Shown: in pieces, positions 35,188-47,731 of the stretch
How positions within the stretch are numbered: position 1 is the first letter of the stretch
How the letters are laid out: each line of letters opens with the position of its first letter
Origin: Tragulus kanchil
Lineage: Eukaryota; Chordata; Mammalia; Artiodactyla; Tragulidae
DNA: 64,000 nucleotides
NCBI GenBank assembly: GCA_022376925.1
Contig: JAIOJX010000031.1
Span: 142,370,854-142,434,853 of the forward strand
Direction: 5' to 3'
Notes under the pieces: generated by a model
What the model was told of the DNA's origin: nothing
The model's input: only the letters and a program-made list of their open reading frames with translations
Database searches by the model: none
Translations under genes and position numbers: made by a program

Positions 35188-37313
35188 TGTTCTAAGTACC
35201 CTCAGTGCCTACTACAGGGACACAGCTGGCTGTACACCTCTTCCCCCTCCCAAGTAATCTGGCCACCAAAACATCACACCAAGGAAAGAAAGAAAAGGGT
35301 GCTAATGAAATGAGCTGCAGTGCCCAGAAAGGTCAGCTTTGGCGACAGCCCTGAAATGAAACAATATACCTTCAAGTGGCCAAAAGGGCTCCGGGTAAAA
35401 CAAGGATTGCGATCCACACAAGGCCCTCCCTGTTGAGCCAAGTCCAGCTCTAGTTTAGCAACTAGCCCAGGCCGGGGAGCTCTTATTGGATTACTGATCT
35501 CAGAGGCCAAAAGCAACAGCTGGAAGGATTGGACCTTTTACAATTAGATCACCCCAGAGCCCCAGCAGAACAGCTTCTCTCTATAAGCCTTTGGCGGGAG
35601 TGTGATGGTGAGCGAGGAAAGGCCAAAGGAATGTACAGCATCAGGAAGAAATGGTCCAGCAGAGGATGGCAAGATCCTGCTCTGTCTGGAAATACCCTCG
35701 TGGCATGGTTGGGGTTCACGTTTCACTAAGGAACATGGAAGAGTAAATAAGGCTGGGTGGAGACAGAAGGGTGAGGTTTCCCCTCCTTCCTCTCCCTTCT
35801 TCCTTCCTTTTTGGACTTTTAATCTTACAATTGCTCCCATTCAGCAAGGGTCAGGATGGACCCAAAGCCCAGATGCTAGAGGACCTGGAGCTGCCTTCAA
35901 GTTGTCCCCTTGAACCTTCCCCACCCGCTGGGTCTGGTCCTGCCCTGAGGGAAGCTCAGTTTGCACAGTTAGTGAGAGGGCTGACTCCCAGGGATGCATG
36001 GGTAAGTTTTTTGTAAACATACATCTCTCCAGCATTTCATCGTTTTCTTGAACAAGGCCAAGTCAAGGACCTGGCTCTGAAATGTGCACAGATTATTTCC
36101 GCTGAAATGTTTTCCCCTGGCTTTGAGTCCTTCTCAGAACCTCCTCCTGGGTCTTTTCCTCTCAGGTAATGCTACAGTTTTGGCGGGAAATCCCTGGAGG
36201 AAATGGTAACCCATCCCAGTATTCTTGCCTGGGAAATTCCAGGTACAGAGGAGCCTGGCCGGCTCGTCCATGACGCTCCAAAGAGTCAGATAGGATTTAG
36301 CAACTGACCGCGCCCACGCTGTCCTAAGTACCCCCAGTGCCTCCTACACGCACACAGCTGGCTGTACACCTCTTCCCTCCCAAGTAATCTGGCCACCAAA
36401 ACATCACACCAAGGAAAGAAAGAAAAGGGTGCTAATGAAATGAGCTGCAGTGCCCAGAAAGGTCAGCTTTGGCGACAGCCCTGAAATGAAACAATATACC
36501 TTCAAGTGGCCAAAAGGGCTCCGGGTAAAACAAGGATTGCGATCCACACAAGGCCCTCCCTGTTGAGCCAAGTCCAGCTCTAGTTTAGCAACTAGCCCAG
36601 GCCGGGGAGCTCTTATTGGATTACTGATCTCAGAGGCCAAAAGCAACAGCTGGAAGGATTGGCCCTTTTTACAATTAGATCACCCCAGAGCCCCAGCAGA
36701 ACAGCTTCTCTCTATAAGCCTTTGGCGGGAGTGTGATGGTGAGCGAGGAAAGGCCAAAGGAATGTACAGCATCAGGAAGAAATGGTCCAGCAGAGGATGG
36801 CAAGATCCTGCTCTGTCTGGAAATACCCTCGTGGCATGGTTGGGGTTCACGTTTCACTAAGGAACATGGAAGAGTAAATAAGGCTGGGTGGAGACAGAAG
36901 GGTGAGGTTTCCCCTCCTTCCTCTCCCTTCTTCCTTCCTTTTTGGACTTTTAATCTTACAATTGCTCCCATTCAGCAAGGGTCAGGATGGACCCAAAGCC
37001 CAGATGCTAGAGGACCTGGAGCTGCCTTCAAGTTGTCCCCTTGAACCTTCCCCACCCGCTGGGTCTGGTCCTGCCCTGAGGGAAGCTCAGTTTGCACAGT
37101 TAGTGAGAGGGCTGACTCCCAGGGATGCATGGGTAAGTTTTTTGTAAACATACATCTCTCCAGCATTTCATCGTTTTCTTGAACAAGGCCAAGTCAAGGA
37201 CCTGGCTCTGAAATGTGCACAGATTATTTCCGCTGAAATGTTTTCCCCTGGCTTTGAGTCCTTCTCAGAACCTCCTCCTGGGTCTTTTCCTCTCAGGTAA
37301 TGCTACAGTTTTG
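35044..37313. repeat. Direct duplication I (35044-36182 and 36183-37313)
   Basis: The copies abut directly. Offset 1137, becoming 1130-1131. The first about 200 bases of copy 2 contain a dense cluster of substitutions and single-base losses (for example GAGCGCGCACACG versus GACCGCGCCCACG, and CTACAGGGACAC versus CTACACGCACAC); the remaining about 930 bases are essentially identical. The left breakpoint is inside a Bov-tA SINE. Confidence 0.96.
36183..36320 (+). mobile_element. Bov-tA SINE fragment created by duplication I
   Basis: The 3' part of the SINE at 34966-35187, cut at the duplication boundary and carrying many differences from its source. Not a separate insertion. Confidence 0.88.
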
Positions 37314-37534
37314 CAAGTTCATTTTATTTATTTATTTTAGGATGGAGACTGTGCTCCAGGGCTCCATGAGCCAAGTCTAGACCTAACCCAGAACCCAGGC
37401 AGGATCTGCTCGGAAAGACTAGAGACTTATGTACCACATTAAAAAGAAAGAAACCACATCAACAACATGACCAGCCACTTTAGGACCTGCGGTTTCCTAA
37501 AGATTAGAAAACACCTCAATTTGTGGTTGATCAC

Positions 37535-37690
37535 TAATATTTATGAGGGTCCACTATACGCAAAGTCTTTTGTACTCAGTTCTCATTAAGTAGCACTTGT
37601 TCCATGTTATGGACGAGTAAACTAAGGCCAAGAGAGGTTCAGTAACTTGGATAACATCACTACTACCAACTAGGAGAGTCAGAGATTGTT
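37535..37690 (-). mobile_element. MIR SINE fragment, minus strand
   Basis: Reads like the reverse complement of MIR: GAGTAAACTAAGGCCAAGAG, then GTTCAGTAACTTGG (consensus GAGGAAACTGAGGC.. AGTAACTTGCC). Strongly diverged, as expected for a mammal-wide element. Confidence 0.75.
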
Positions 37691-37734
37691 TCACTGATCC
37701 CTAAAAGTCCAAATTCACAACTTGTGAAAATAAT

Positions 37735-37915
37735 AACCAATGTTAATTGAGCACCTACTGTGTGCCAAATACTGTTATGAGTGCTGCATGCATAATATCT
37801 CAATAACCCCCCACCTCCCCGGTGACCTTGTGAGGCAGGTGTGCATTTTGTAGGAAGCTCATTTTGTAGACGAAGAATGTGAAGGCCAGAGACTCAGTGA
37901 AGAGTTGGAGACATG
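37735..37915 (-). mobile_element. MIR SINE fragment, minus strand
   Basis: TTGAGCACCTACTGTGTGCC and the following GTGAGGCAGG...ATTTTGTAGACGAAG match the reverse complement of the 3' half of MIR. A second copy next to the one at 37535. Confidence 0.78.
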
Positions 37916-38238
37916 AGCCACTGACCTAAATAATCCCTGTGGATTAATGAAGGCCATTGGCCTCTCTTCTAATCAACTTTACTATAAAGCCTTATGTAGA
38001 ATTCACAAGACAAAATAAAATGGAAAAATCAACAATAGCAAAACCCAGCCCCCCTCCTCCAAGCCCCCAGCTGGGTGGCAGCGTGTACCTTCTTCAGCTC
38101 CCTGTGGAGGGTCTGTCTTCCTCTTCCTCTCAAAAATAAGACCTGGGGCGACAAGGCATGCCTTTCCTTCCCGGTAGAAGACAATGGAAAATTAGTTCCT
38201 TCAACAACTGTGCAGTCTCTCTCATTCTCTCTTTCTTT

Positions 38239-38269
38239 ACACACACACACACATACACACACACACACT
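38239..38269. repeat. (CA)n microsatellite
   Basis: CA repeats with one T interruption. It accounts for the Cys-Val run of a 166-codon minus-strand open frame, which starts at GTG and is not credible as a gene. Confidence 0.95.
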
Positions 38270-39338
38270 TGCCCTCTCTGATCTGAAAATCCTGAAAACC
38301 CAACTTCTGGAACTTTCCTCTGATTCCTTGGTTCGGCCCAGGACTCTGGCTTTGGACGGAGACACTCAGCTGCTGCGAGGAGGCGTCTCGGCTCCAAGCC
38401 CCAGGCATTAACCCGGAGGCCCACCGGCCCCCTTGCTGCCTGATAAGAGTGCAACCCCAAGGAAGCCGGCAGTTTTATTTCCCTCAGTAAATCTATTCTG
38501 ATTAATGTAAACACAGTATAATACTCCACCTGTAGGTACTGTAATTAAGGTGCATCGGAACCACAATCAGCGCAGTGACAGGCCGAGGGAAAATTATTGA
38601 CCTCCCACGGATTTTTTAAGTCAGCACATTTACTACTGTGAAAATCACCAACTCATTAGCAAAGGGGTTTTAAAAAAAAAAAATTTAAATACAAGAAGTC
38701 CACTCACATTACAGCTCTTTGTCTGTTAACCTCCGTGTCCCCTCTCTTTCTGTTTAAAGATGAAATTCCCCTGCCTCCATCAGAGTCTCTGCAGTCTAGG
38801 GGGCACCAGTCTTGGTAGGAGGTGAAAGTTTTCCATTTCAGACTTGGAGGAGCTTCAGGACATGGCCGCCCAGCACGGAGGGTCCTGGGATGCGGCCACC
38901 AAGCACCCTTCCCTTGAGTCTACAGAACCATCAGGTGATGGTTGAAGTGCCTCCCGGGGTTCCCATGTGGCCCAAGAGCTCATGCCTTGACACAGTAAAT
39001 CTGCACGGACGCCCACTAAGGAGATGGCTAGCCACAGTCGGGAAGTTCTGCTCACTGCCCTCCAGACGCCAGGCTGTCAATTGAGGGCTTGGGAGGTACC
39101 CAGGCCCCTTCCCTCTGCTCCGCCTTTCCAGCAACAGGGCTTTCAGTCACTCTTGGCCATGCCTCTCCTGCCAGGGAACTGGACACAGTGCTTATGATGC
39201 ATTTGAGAAGTAGACACGCCCTGATATTCATCTCTCATTATTAACTAGACGCTTCCCACTGCCAAAGGCAAGGATAACTATTTTCTCACTGCAGGTAGGG
39301 CAGTGGTGAGAGGCATCGCTCCTGACTGTATGCTGCTT

Positions 39339-39440
39339 CTTACGCCACCACTCCCTTACTGAGCCTCTTTGTGCCTCGGTTTTCTCATCTGTAAAATGGG
39401 GACACCATAGTTGTGAACACTGAAAGGAACAACCCTGAAA
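39339..39440 (+). mobile_element. MIR SINE fragment, plus strand
   Basis: Contains the conserved MIR core CTCATCTGTAAAATGGGGAC with the preceding TTTGTGCCTCGGTTT. Confidence 0.85.
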
Positions 39441-39504
39441 AAGGCTGCACAGGCACAGTGCAGAGTACCTTGTGAATCAGGAGTTGGTGAGTTCCTCTTG
39501 GAAA

Positions 39505-39752
39505 AGGCCTGATAGAATATATTTTAGGCTTTGTGGATCATATGGTCTCTGTCATCAAAACTTCACCCTGCTCTCGTTGCCTAGAAGCAGCCACAGAACA
39601 TATAAACACATGGATGTGACTGTGCCCCAGTTATACTTTACTTATGAGAGAAGTAACATTCTTCTAAGAACCTTAGAAAAAGTAAAGTGCTTATAAGAAT
39701 AGGCAGTGAGGCCAGAGTTGGCTCGTGGGTCACTGTTTGCTAATACTGTTTA
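39505..39752. mobile_element. hAT-Charlie-type nonautonomous DNA transposon fragment
   Basis: TATTTTAGGCTTTGTGGATC, ATATGGTCTCTGTC and GTGACTGTGCCCCAGTTATA, followed by the end GTTGGCTCGTGGGTCACTGT, match a common eutherian MER-type Charlie element. The terminal GTTTGCTAATACTG corresponds to its inverted-repeat end. The subfamily is not assigned. Confidence 0.65.
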
Positions 39753-40039
39753 TTTAAAACCTGAATAAGCATCAGCAGCTATCATTACTTATGATATTTT
39801 CTTATTGATCAGCTGTATAGAAGGAATTGGTGGGGAAATAAGAAGACATAGTCTGTCTTGAAACATGCTTGGTAGGAGAGGGGAGGCACTAACTTACGAA
39901 TATTGCTGTGTCCAAGAAGGATGATGCCTGAACCAAAAGCTATCATACAACACTTAAAGCAATATGCCCCTTAGACTGTTTCATGTTTATTTTGTACAAC
40001 TCCACTCCTACCCCGTGAAACCAAATCAGGAACATGTTG

Positions 40040-40251
40040 CTTGTGCGCTAAGTCACTTCAGTCTTGTCTGACTCTTTGCGACCCAATGGACTGTCAACCT
40101 CCAGGCTCCTCCATCCATGGGATTCTCCAGGTAGGAAGACTGGAGGGGGTTGCCATTTCCTTCTCCAGGAGATCTTCCCGGCCCAGGGATCGAACCCATG
40201 TCTCTTATGTCTTTCACACTGGCAGGCAGGTTATTTACCACTAGTGCCACC
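40040..40251 (-). mobile_element. Bov-tA SINE, minus strand, near full length
   Basis: Starts on the plus strand with GTGCGCTAAGTCACTTCAGT (the reverse of the Bov-A end) and runs through to the head GGTGGCACTAGTGGTAAATA on the minus strand. An extra short segment lies in the tRNA-like part (TCTTATGTCTTTCACAC). Confidence 0.9.
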
Positions 40252-40603
40252 TTACCTCAAAATTATGTCACCTTTAGAGACTTTCTTTCCTTCTTTTCTA
40301 AGAAAAATAAAGAAGATTAAAGGGACACAAAATATCATTGTGTCACGCTCCAAATTTGGTGTGTGCTGTTTTAGGTACAATCAGCAGGAAGGAAAGCCAC
40401 TGAGGTTTTGTTTAAACGCACAGCCTATTTGTCCAAATCAATACTCTATCAAAACAGCCAGCTTGAGAATTTCTGATTGAGCATTCCAGTTAACTTAGAC
40501 AAGAACCTCCACGTGGAGAAGTTGGAGATCACTGCGGCCCAAAGTGTTAGGAGAGAAATGGAGTAGAGTATCTCTGCCTTCAAGGTGCAACTCCAAAGAC
40601 ATC

Positions 40604-40887
40604 GTTTAAATAATTTTATTTATTTGTTCATTTATTTTTGGCTGTCCTGGGTCTTCATTGCAGTGCATACACTTCTCATTGCAGTGGCTTCTCTTGTTGC
40701 GGAGCAAGCCGTCTAGAGTGTATGGGCTCAGTAGTTGTAGCTCACGGGCTCTAGAGCACTGGCTCAGTACTTGTGGTGCACAGGCTTAGTTGCTCTGTAG
40801 AATTTGGGATCTTCCCAGATGAGGGACTGAACCTGTGTCTCTTGCTTTGGAAGGGAGATTCTTTACCACTGAGCCACCAGGAAAGAC
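40604..40887 (-). mobile_element. CHR-2-type SINE, classical form, minus strand, with TSD
   Basis: Full CHR-2 with the repetitive middle (GTAGTTGTAGCTCACGGGC) and an A/T tail at 40604-40636. Flanked by CCAAAGACATC (40593-40603) and CCAAAGACCTC (40888-40898). The left edge of duplication J lies inside it at 40755. Confidence 0.9.
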
Positions 40888-40974
40888 CCAAAGACCTCAT
40901 TGTCAAAGAATGTTTATTATGTATCTTTTAAGGTCTTTAAGGTCAATTATACACAGACATATTTGAGCAAATTC

Positions 40975-41070
40975 AGGCAGAGAGCGATGGATAGAGAAGG
41001 CTAGCATCCTGCAGTTCATGGGGTTGCAGAGTCGGACACGACTGAGCAACTGAACAATAACAACAGTACA
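40975..41070 (+). mobile_element. Bov-A / BovB 3'-end fragment, plus strand
   Basis: GGGTTGCAGAGTCGGACACG followed by ACTGAGCAACTGAAC is the shared 3' end of Bov-A SINEs and the BovB LINE. Too short to decide between them. Repeated at 42095-42190 by duplication J. Confidence 0.82.
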
Positions 41071-41874
41071 CAGACAGGTGGTCCATTGCTTGATATCCCT
41101 ATTCCTGATCTGAGAGGAACAGGAACTCCATTTGGGCATTAGGGCAAATTAACATTTTCTATTCACACATCATAGACTGTACCCTTTGTCATTCATTCAG
41201 TTATTCTACAAATACTGTTGAGATTACCCTATATGCATTGCTTCAAGCTTGACACTAAGAAATACAAAATGGAGTAAACTGTGGAACTGAAGCTCCTACA
41301 AGAGCCTTAGACAAAACGTGATGGAGAAGGTAATATAGTGGATCAGGAGGAGGTCTGTAAAGGATCTACATGCTAGATTCTTACTCTAAAAGATGCTGGT
41401 CAAACTTAGTTGTTACGAAGACGAGGCTCCTCTTCCAATGAAGAATAACACTAGGAGGGAACAGAGGATCCTGTGCCATCTACCTGTGTGCTAACGGCAC
41501 TGCTTAGAATGCGGGCTACTGGCTCTTAGATTCCGCAAAGGCGAGGGATTCACCTGTTCTACCCTCTCTCCTATGCAGGTCATCACCATTTCTACACACA
41601 ATAGACTATTCCTCTACAAGTGTTGATGGCAGAGAGACCTTCCTGCCATACCTACCTGTTTCTCTGTTCTACATTTTTTTGCCTTTGAGTGATTTGTTTC
41701 TTTCATTTCCCCTACTAGCACAGTGTTAAGGTCCAGCCATCCCTCTCTTCTGTTTGCCCCTCAAGCCTCCCGGAACAGTAACCTGCTTCACAAACATAAA
41801 TTTAGGTTTGCTGCCTTCTCAAACCCCCAGTCCGTTAAGGTCCAGCCCATCCCTCTGCTTCTGTTTGCCCCTCA

Positions 41875-42007
41875 AGCACTGGCTCAGTACTTGTGGTGCA
41901 CAGGCTTAGTTGCTCTGTAGAATTTGGGATCTTCCCAGATGAGGGACTGAACCTGTGTCTCTTGCTTTGGAAGGGAGATTCTTTACCACTGAGCCACCAG
42001 GAAAGAC
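41875..42007 (-). mobile_element. CHR-2 SINE fragment created by duplication J
   Basis: The head half of the SINE at 40604-40887, cut by the duplication boundary. Not an insertion of its own. Confidence 0.9.
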
Positions 42008-42094
42008 CCAAAGACCTCATTGTCAAAGAATGTTTATTATGTATCTTTTAAGGTCTTTAAGGTCAATTATACACAGACATATTTGAGCAAATTC

Positions 42095-42190
42095 AGGCAG
42101 AGAGCGATGGATAGAGAAGGCTAGCATCCTGCAGTTCATGGGGTTGCAGAGTCGGACACGACTGAGCAACTGAACAATAACAACAGTACA
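42095..42190 (+). mobile_element. Bov-A / BovB 3'-end fragment, second copy in duplication J
   Basis: Identical to 40975-41070, with the same flanks. Confidence 0.82.
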
Positions 42191-42858
42191 CAGACAGGTG
42201 GTCCATTGCTTGATATCCCTATTCCTGATCTGAGAGGAACAGGAACTCCATTTGGGCATTAGGGCAAATTAACATTTTCTATTCACACATCATAGACTGT
42301 ACCCTTTGTCATTCATTCAGTTATTCTACAAATACTGTTGAGATTACCCTATATGCATTGCTTCAAGCTTGACACTAAGAAATACAAAATGGAGTAAACT
42401 GTGGAACTGAAGCTCCTACAAGAGCCTTAGACAAAACGTGATGGAGAAGGTAATATAGTGGATCAGGAGGAGGTCTGTAAAGGATCTACATGCTAGATTC
42501 TTACTCTAAAAGATGCTGGTCAAACTTAGTTGTTACGAAGACGAGGCTCCTCTTCCAATGAAGAATAACACTAGGAGGGAACAGAGGATCCTGTGCCATC
42601 TACCTGTGTGCTAACGGCACTGCTTAGAATGCGGGCTACTGGCTCTTAGATTCCGCAAAGGCGAGGGATTCACCTGTTCTACCCTCTCTCCTATGCAGGT
42701 CATCACCATTTCTACACACAATAGACTATTCCTCTACAAGTGTTGATGGCAGAGAGACCTTCCTGCCATACCTACCTGTTTCTCTGTTCTACATTTTTTT
42801 GCCTTTGAGTGATTTGTTTCTTTCATTTCCCCTACTAGCACAGTGTTAAGGTCCAGCC

Positions 42859-45049
42859 ATCCCTCTCTTCTGTTTGCCCCTCAAGCCTCCCGGAACAGTA
42901 ACCTGCTTCACAAACATAAATTTAGGTTTGCTGCCTTCTCAAACCTCCTTCCTGTTCTGCTGTTTGACTCTGTCCCAGATCTGAAGATCAGATGGTAACA
43001 CAGCAAAATTCTACAGACATCCTGGGTGTGAAGAGCTTGGGGCTCCTGCGTTCTAAGCCCAAAGTTGGCCCCGGCGCTCATTTTCAAAGGCAATCACAAG
43101 ATGCATATCAAAGAATTTACAGAATCCACATTGGGAAACCTGTCAGAAAATTGTTGGGAAAATAAAGTGAATCAATAGAATGTCAAGAGACTCAAATGGA
43201 AAAAAATATTGAATATTCATTTTCTCTATTTCACAGGGGTAGGGATTTAACTAGGACCAAGGCAGCTGGTGGGATTTTCGGCTTTCCTTGGAATGGTTCA
43301 AATAATTTTTGTGCTGTGCCTTGGATTAGTATTCAATTAACTCCTTTAAAATTATAATGTGCAACTTCAACAAACTTGTTAACGAGCCTACAGCACAATT
43401 AGAACAGTTAATAGCCACCAGGTACAACAACAAATGAATGCTGTATTTCTATAAACAGAGAACTTCTAAAACAAATTCAGCGATTGTGTTTCCTATTTGC
43501 ATAGCTGTTTCAGTTACCGGGATACCTGTAAATGCTAGAAGAAAATTATGGATGGTTCCTTTTCTCCCATATATTTATCCAAAAAAAAAAAAAATCTGAT
43601 GTAGAATCTATATAAAAAAAATTTTTCTTTCTAATGTGGTCCCATTTCAGGAAATCCAATATGCTAACACAACCAGCACTCAGTGGGGAAATATAACTGG
43701 CAAAGTCTGTCACTTGGGTTGTAAACCCATCACTACGGTGACCAAAATGTTTTAACCACAATCCCTACATTGCTTTTATATAGAGGAGAAACATGAGGCC
43801 ATCTGTCCTCCTGTTGCTACGTAAAAAATGTACTAGACTTCAATTACTATGGTAGGATCAAGAATGCAACTTTCTGTTCACTTTTTAGTCTTCTTAAACT
43901 AAACAAAGAATTTCTAGCATTTGACTTAATGTAACCTGCTTCACAACATAAATTTAGGTTTGTTTTTTTCAGCCTTATCCCTCTCTTCTGTTTGCCCCTC
44001 AAGCCTCCCGGAACAGTAACCTGCTTCACAAACATAAATTTAGGTTTGCTGCCTTCTCAAACCTCCTTCCTGTTCTGCTGTTTGACTCTGTCCCAGATCT
44101 GAAGATCAGATGGTAACACAGCAAAATTCTACAGACATCCTGGGTGTGAAGAGCTTGGGGCTCCTGCGTTCTAAGCCCAAAGTTGGCCCCGGCGCTCATT
44201 TTCAAAGGCAATCACAAGATGCATATCAAAGAATTTACAGAATCCACATTGGGAAACCTGTCAGAAAATTGTTGGGAAAATAAAGTGAATCAATAGAATG
44301 TCAAGAGACTCAAATGGAAAAAAATATTGAATATTCATTTTCTCTATTTCACAGGGGTAGGGATTTAACTAGGACCAAGGCAGCTGGTGGGATTTTCGGC
44401 TTTCCTTGGAATGGTTCAAATAATTTTTGTGCTGTGCCTTGGATTAGTATTCAATTAACTCCTTTAAAATTATAATGTGCAACTTCAACAAACTTGTTAA
44501 CGAGCCTACAGCACAATTAGAACAGTTAATAGCCACCAGGTACAACAACAAATGAATGCTGTATTTCTATAAACAGAGAACTTCTAAAACAAATTCAGCG
44601 ATTGTGTTTCCTATTTGCATAGCTGTTTCAGTTACCGGGATACCTGTAAATGCTAGAAGAAAATTATGGATGGTTCCTTTTCTCCCATATATTTATCCAA
44701 AAAAAAAAAAAATCTGATGTAGAATCTATATAAAAAAAATTTTTCTTTCTAATGTGGTCCCATTTCAGGAAATCCAATATGCTAACACAACCAGCACTCA
44801 GTGGGGAAATATAACTGGCAAAGTCTGTCACTTGGGTTGTAAACCCATCACTACGGTGACCAAAATGTTTTAACCACAATCCCTACATTGCTTTTATATA
44901 GAGGAGAAACATGAGGCCATCTGTCCTCCTGTTGCTACGTAAAAAATGTACTAGACTTCAATTACTATGGTAGGATCAAGAATGCAACTTTCTGTTCACT
45001 TTTTAGTCTTCTTAAACTAAACAAAGAATTTCTAGCATTTGACTTAATG
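42859..45049. repeat. Direct duplication K (42859-43931 and 43977-45049)
   Basis: Constant offset of 1118. The spacer 43932-43976 contains a noisy third copy of 42899-42931 (one A missing in CACAACATAAA) plus a poly-T. The first 87 bases of the unit are also present in copy 1 of duplication J (41739-41825). No transposon or gene is recognised inside the AT-rich unit. Confidence 0.96.
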
Positions 45050-46793
45050 CAAAAATCAAAGAGACACTCTCATGGCTGCAGCATTTTTGCATCTTAGGTT
45101 GATCTATCCTAAAATAACTAAACACAATGAATGTCAACTCTGAAGATTATAATCTTAACATTTCTGTTCCCTATAAACTAATACCCAATGCTATTTGTGA
45201 TTTTTAATAAAAGATTTTGACTGTAGAATATAACAATATCACATATGCTACATCTGTATCTCTTAGGTTTCCTCCTGTTTTTTTCTGCTCGAAGCTACCT
45301 TACTCACTCTCCTCTCCATCTACATCCACCGAATCATGAAAGTATCATGTAACGATTTAAATAGATGAACTACTTTTCATAGTTTGTGGAAGAAATGCTA
45401 CATCTTTTTTTTTTTTTTTCACGAGACTGTAAAACGTTCTCACCATTCTTAAGTAACAGTAGAAATAATAAAATCTAAAAAAGACTGCAATTTAATTTGG
45501 CTTTTTAGAACTAGCTCTTCCCTAGCCTCAGAAGATTAGTTTCAAAGCAATGGTAAAATCATTGATGTACGTCTTTTCAAGTCAAAAGAAAAAAAAGACT
45601 CCTAAATACTAAACATTTGCTCTTTGGAGCATAGCAAGAAGAAAGGAAGAGGGCCAGACGCCACATCCTAAGAACAAAGTATTGTCCAGGTAGTTGTCGG
45701 CTAAAATGGGATCTCTTTCCAGGTCTTTTTATTAAAGTTTCTCTTTCCCAAATAAAACCTCATTTTCTTTCTAATGTGGTCCCATTGCAGGAAATCCAAT
45801 ATGCTAACACAACCAGCACTCAGTGGGGAAATATAACTGGCAAAGTCTGTCACTTGGGTTGTAAACCCATCACTACGGTGACCAAAATGTTTTAACCACA
45901 ATCCCTACATTGCTTTTATATAGAGGAGAAACATGAGGCCATCTGTCCTCCTGTTGCTACGTAAAAAATGTACTAGACTTCAATTACTATGGTAGGATCA
46001 AGAATGCAACTTTCTGTTCACTTTTTAGTCTTCTTAAACTAAACAAAGAATTTCTAGCATTTGACTTAATGCAAAAATCAAAGAGACACTCTCATGGCTG
46101 CAGCATTTTTGCATCTTAGGTTGATCTATCCTAAAATAACTAAACACAATGAATGTCAACTCTGAAGATTATAATCTTAACATTTCTGTTCCCTATAAAC
46201 TAATACCCAATGCTATTTGTGATTTTTAATAAAAGATTTTGACTGTAGAATATAACAATATCACATATGCTACATCTGTATCTCTTAGGTTTCCTCCTGT
46301 TTTTTTCTGCTCGAAGCTACCTTACTCACTCTCCTCTCCATCTACATCCACCGAATCATGAAAGTATCATGTAACGATTTAAATAGATGAACTACTTTTC
46401 ATAGTTTGTGGAAGAAATGCTACATCTTTTTTTTTTTTTTTCACGAGACTGTAAAACGTTCTCACCATTCTTAAGTAACAGTAGAAATAATAAAATCTAA
46501 AAAAGACTGCAATTTAATTTGGCTTTTTAGAACTAGCTCTTCCCTAGCCTCAGAAGATTAGTTTCAAAGCAATGGTAAAATCATTGATGTACGTCTTTTC
46601 AAGTCAAAAGAAAAAAAAGACTCCTAAATACTAAACATTTGCTCTTTGGAGCATAGCAAGAAGAAAGGAAGAGGGCCAGACGCCACATCCTAAGAACAAA
46701 GTATTGTCCAGGTAGTTGTCGGCTAAAATGGGATCTCTTTCCAGGTCTTTTTATTAAAGTTTCTCTTTCCCAAATAAAACCTCATTTTCTTTC
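44741..46793. repeat. Direct duplication L (44741-45771 and 45763-46793)
   Basis: Offset 1022, with a 9-bp shared joint TTTTCTTTC. The only difference seen is CCATTTCAGG versus CCATTGCAGG near the left edge. The first 309 bases also occur at 43623-43931, making three copies. The unit is AT-rich with no recognised gene or repeat. Confidence 0.96.
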
Positions 46794-47377
46794 ACTAATC
46801 TTTCTAGTGAGTATCTGCCAGTTCTTCTGCATGACTTGCTACATGAAAACTTGTAAAAAAGAAGGAATCTAAAACCAGTGCCATTTTATATCCATACTCT
46901 CTGTGCCATTAAAAAGTATTTAACTTTTAAAACACACTGCTTATTTTGCAGAAACCTTGAAAAATGACTTAATCACACTAATAATTACATTCTCCTCCAA
47001 TTAGACCATAAATGAACCTTGATTAAATTTTTCACTTTTTTTTTTAGTTCATAAAATAATTATAATGCTTACAAGGAGGAATAGATTCATAAGTGTAACT
47101 TAGAATGTTTGGAAAAGAAGAATAATAAGCGAAAATTTCTCTTATGACCAATTCAAACATATTATAAAGTTATAGCATCAGCCTATGCTGGTACATGGTC
47201 AACGAAACAGAATAAAAATCATAGAAACATTCCCAAGTAAATATAAAAATTTAGTGTATGACAAAGTGCCATTTAAACCAAAAGATGTGCTAGATCATTT
47301 AATAATTTTGGAGTTGTGGTAACTGGATATTCATTTGGAGATGCAAAGAAAATATAGTCCCCCCTTCACACAATTGA
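46794..47377. other. AT-rich noncoding spacer
   Basis: No gene, named repeat or unusual structure recognised. Confidence 0.5.
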
Positions 47378-47391
47378 AAGAATATATTTTA

Positions 47392-47717
47392 TTTATTTAT
47401 TTATTTGTATTTATTTTTTGGGGGGAGAGTGGGGCGGCGGGGAGGGAGGGGGGTGGGCAGGCCACCTCTATTGGTCTTTCATTTATCTATTCGCATCCAT
47501 CTTTGTTCTTTGGCCCATGCGGGCCTCCCATCGCAGTGGCCTCTGTCGTCGCAGAGCACCGGCTCTTGGCGCACGTGCTCCAGAGCTCCGGCTCGGTCAT
47601 TGGACACATCAGTCCAGCCGCTCCGTGACACGTGGGATCTTCCTAGGCCAGGGCTCGAACCGGTGCCCCTTGCACTGCAAGGCAGTGTCCTTACCCACTA
47701 GATCACCAGGGAAGCCC
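47392..47717 (-). mobile_element. CHR-2-type SINE, extended-tail form, minus strand, with TSD
   Basis: Head GGGCTTCCCTGGTGATCTAG on the minus strand, middle as in the 32291 copy, then beyond the AACAAAGATGGATG motif an extra block that includes AAATGAAAGACCAATAG and a C-rich run (plus-strand G-rich 47417-47458), ending in an (AAAT)n tail. Flanked by an exact 14-bp duplication AAGAATATATTTTA (47378-47391, 47718-47731). Confidence 0.94.
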
Positions 47718-47731
47718 AAGAATATATTTTA

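Larger units (their letters stand above)
37314..40039. other. Noncoding stretch with ancient repeats
   Basis: Contains two minus-strand MIRs, a (CA)n tract, a plus-strand MIR and a Charlie-type element, listed separately. The remainder (38280-39330) is single-copy without a supported gene. An AT-rich, repeat-free part lies around 38530-38690. Confidence 0.5.
40755..42945. repeat. Direct duplication J (40755-41825 and 41875-42945)
   Basis: Constant offset of 1120 with no difference seen. The 49-base spacer 41826-41874 is itself an imperfect third copy of part of the unit (41725-41757): it has an extra C in AGCCCATCC and an extra G in CTCTGCTTC. Such noisy indel-bearing filler is typical of uncorrected read sequence. 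The left breakpoint is inside a SINE. Confidence 0.96.

Noticed and set aside
35771..36016. 81-codon plus-strand frame whose start resembles a signal peptide
   Set aside because: The initiating codon is GTG, the hydrophobic run comes from a pyrimidine-rich tract (CCTCCTTCCTCTCCC), and there is no further support. Its repeat at 36902 is due to duplication I.
38029..38529. 166-codon open frame on the minus strand
   Set aside because: It starts at GTG, not ATG, and runs through a (CA)n microsatellite that gives a Cys-Val repeat. It has no domain and no splice context.
42859..46793. LINE fragment in the AT-rich units of K and L
   Set aside because: No reverse-transcriptase or endonuclease-like frame and no recognisable LINE 3' end. 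AT-richness alone is not evidence.
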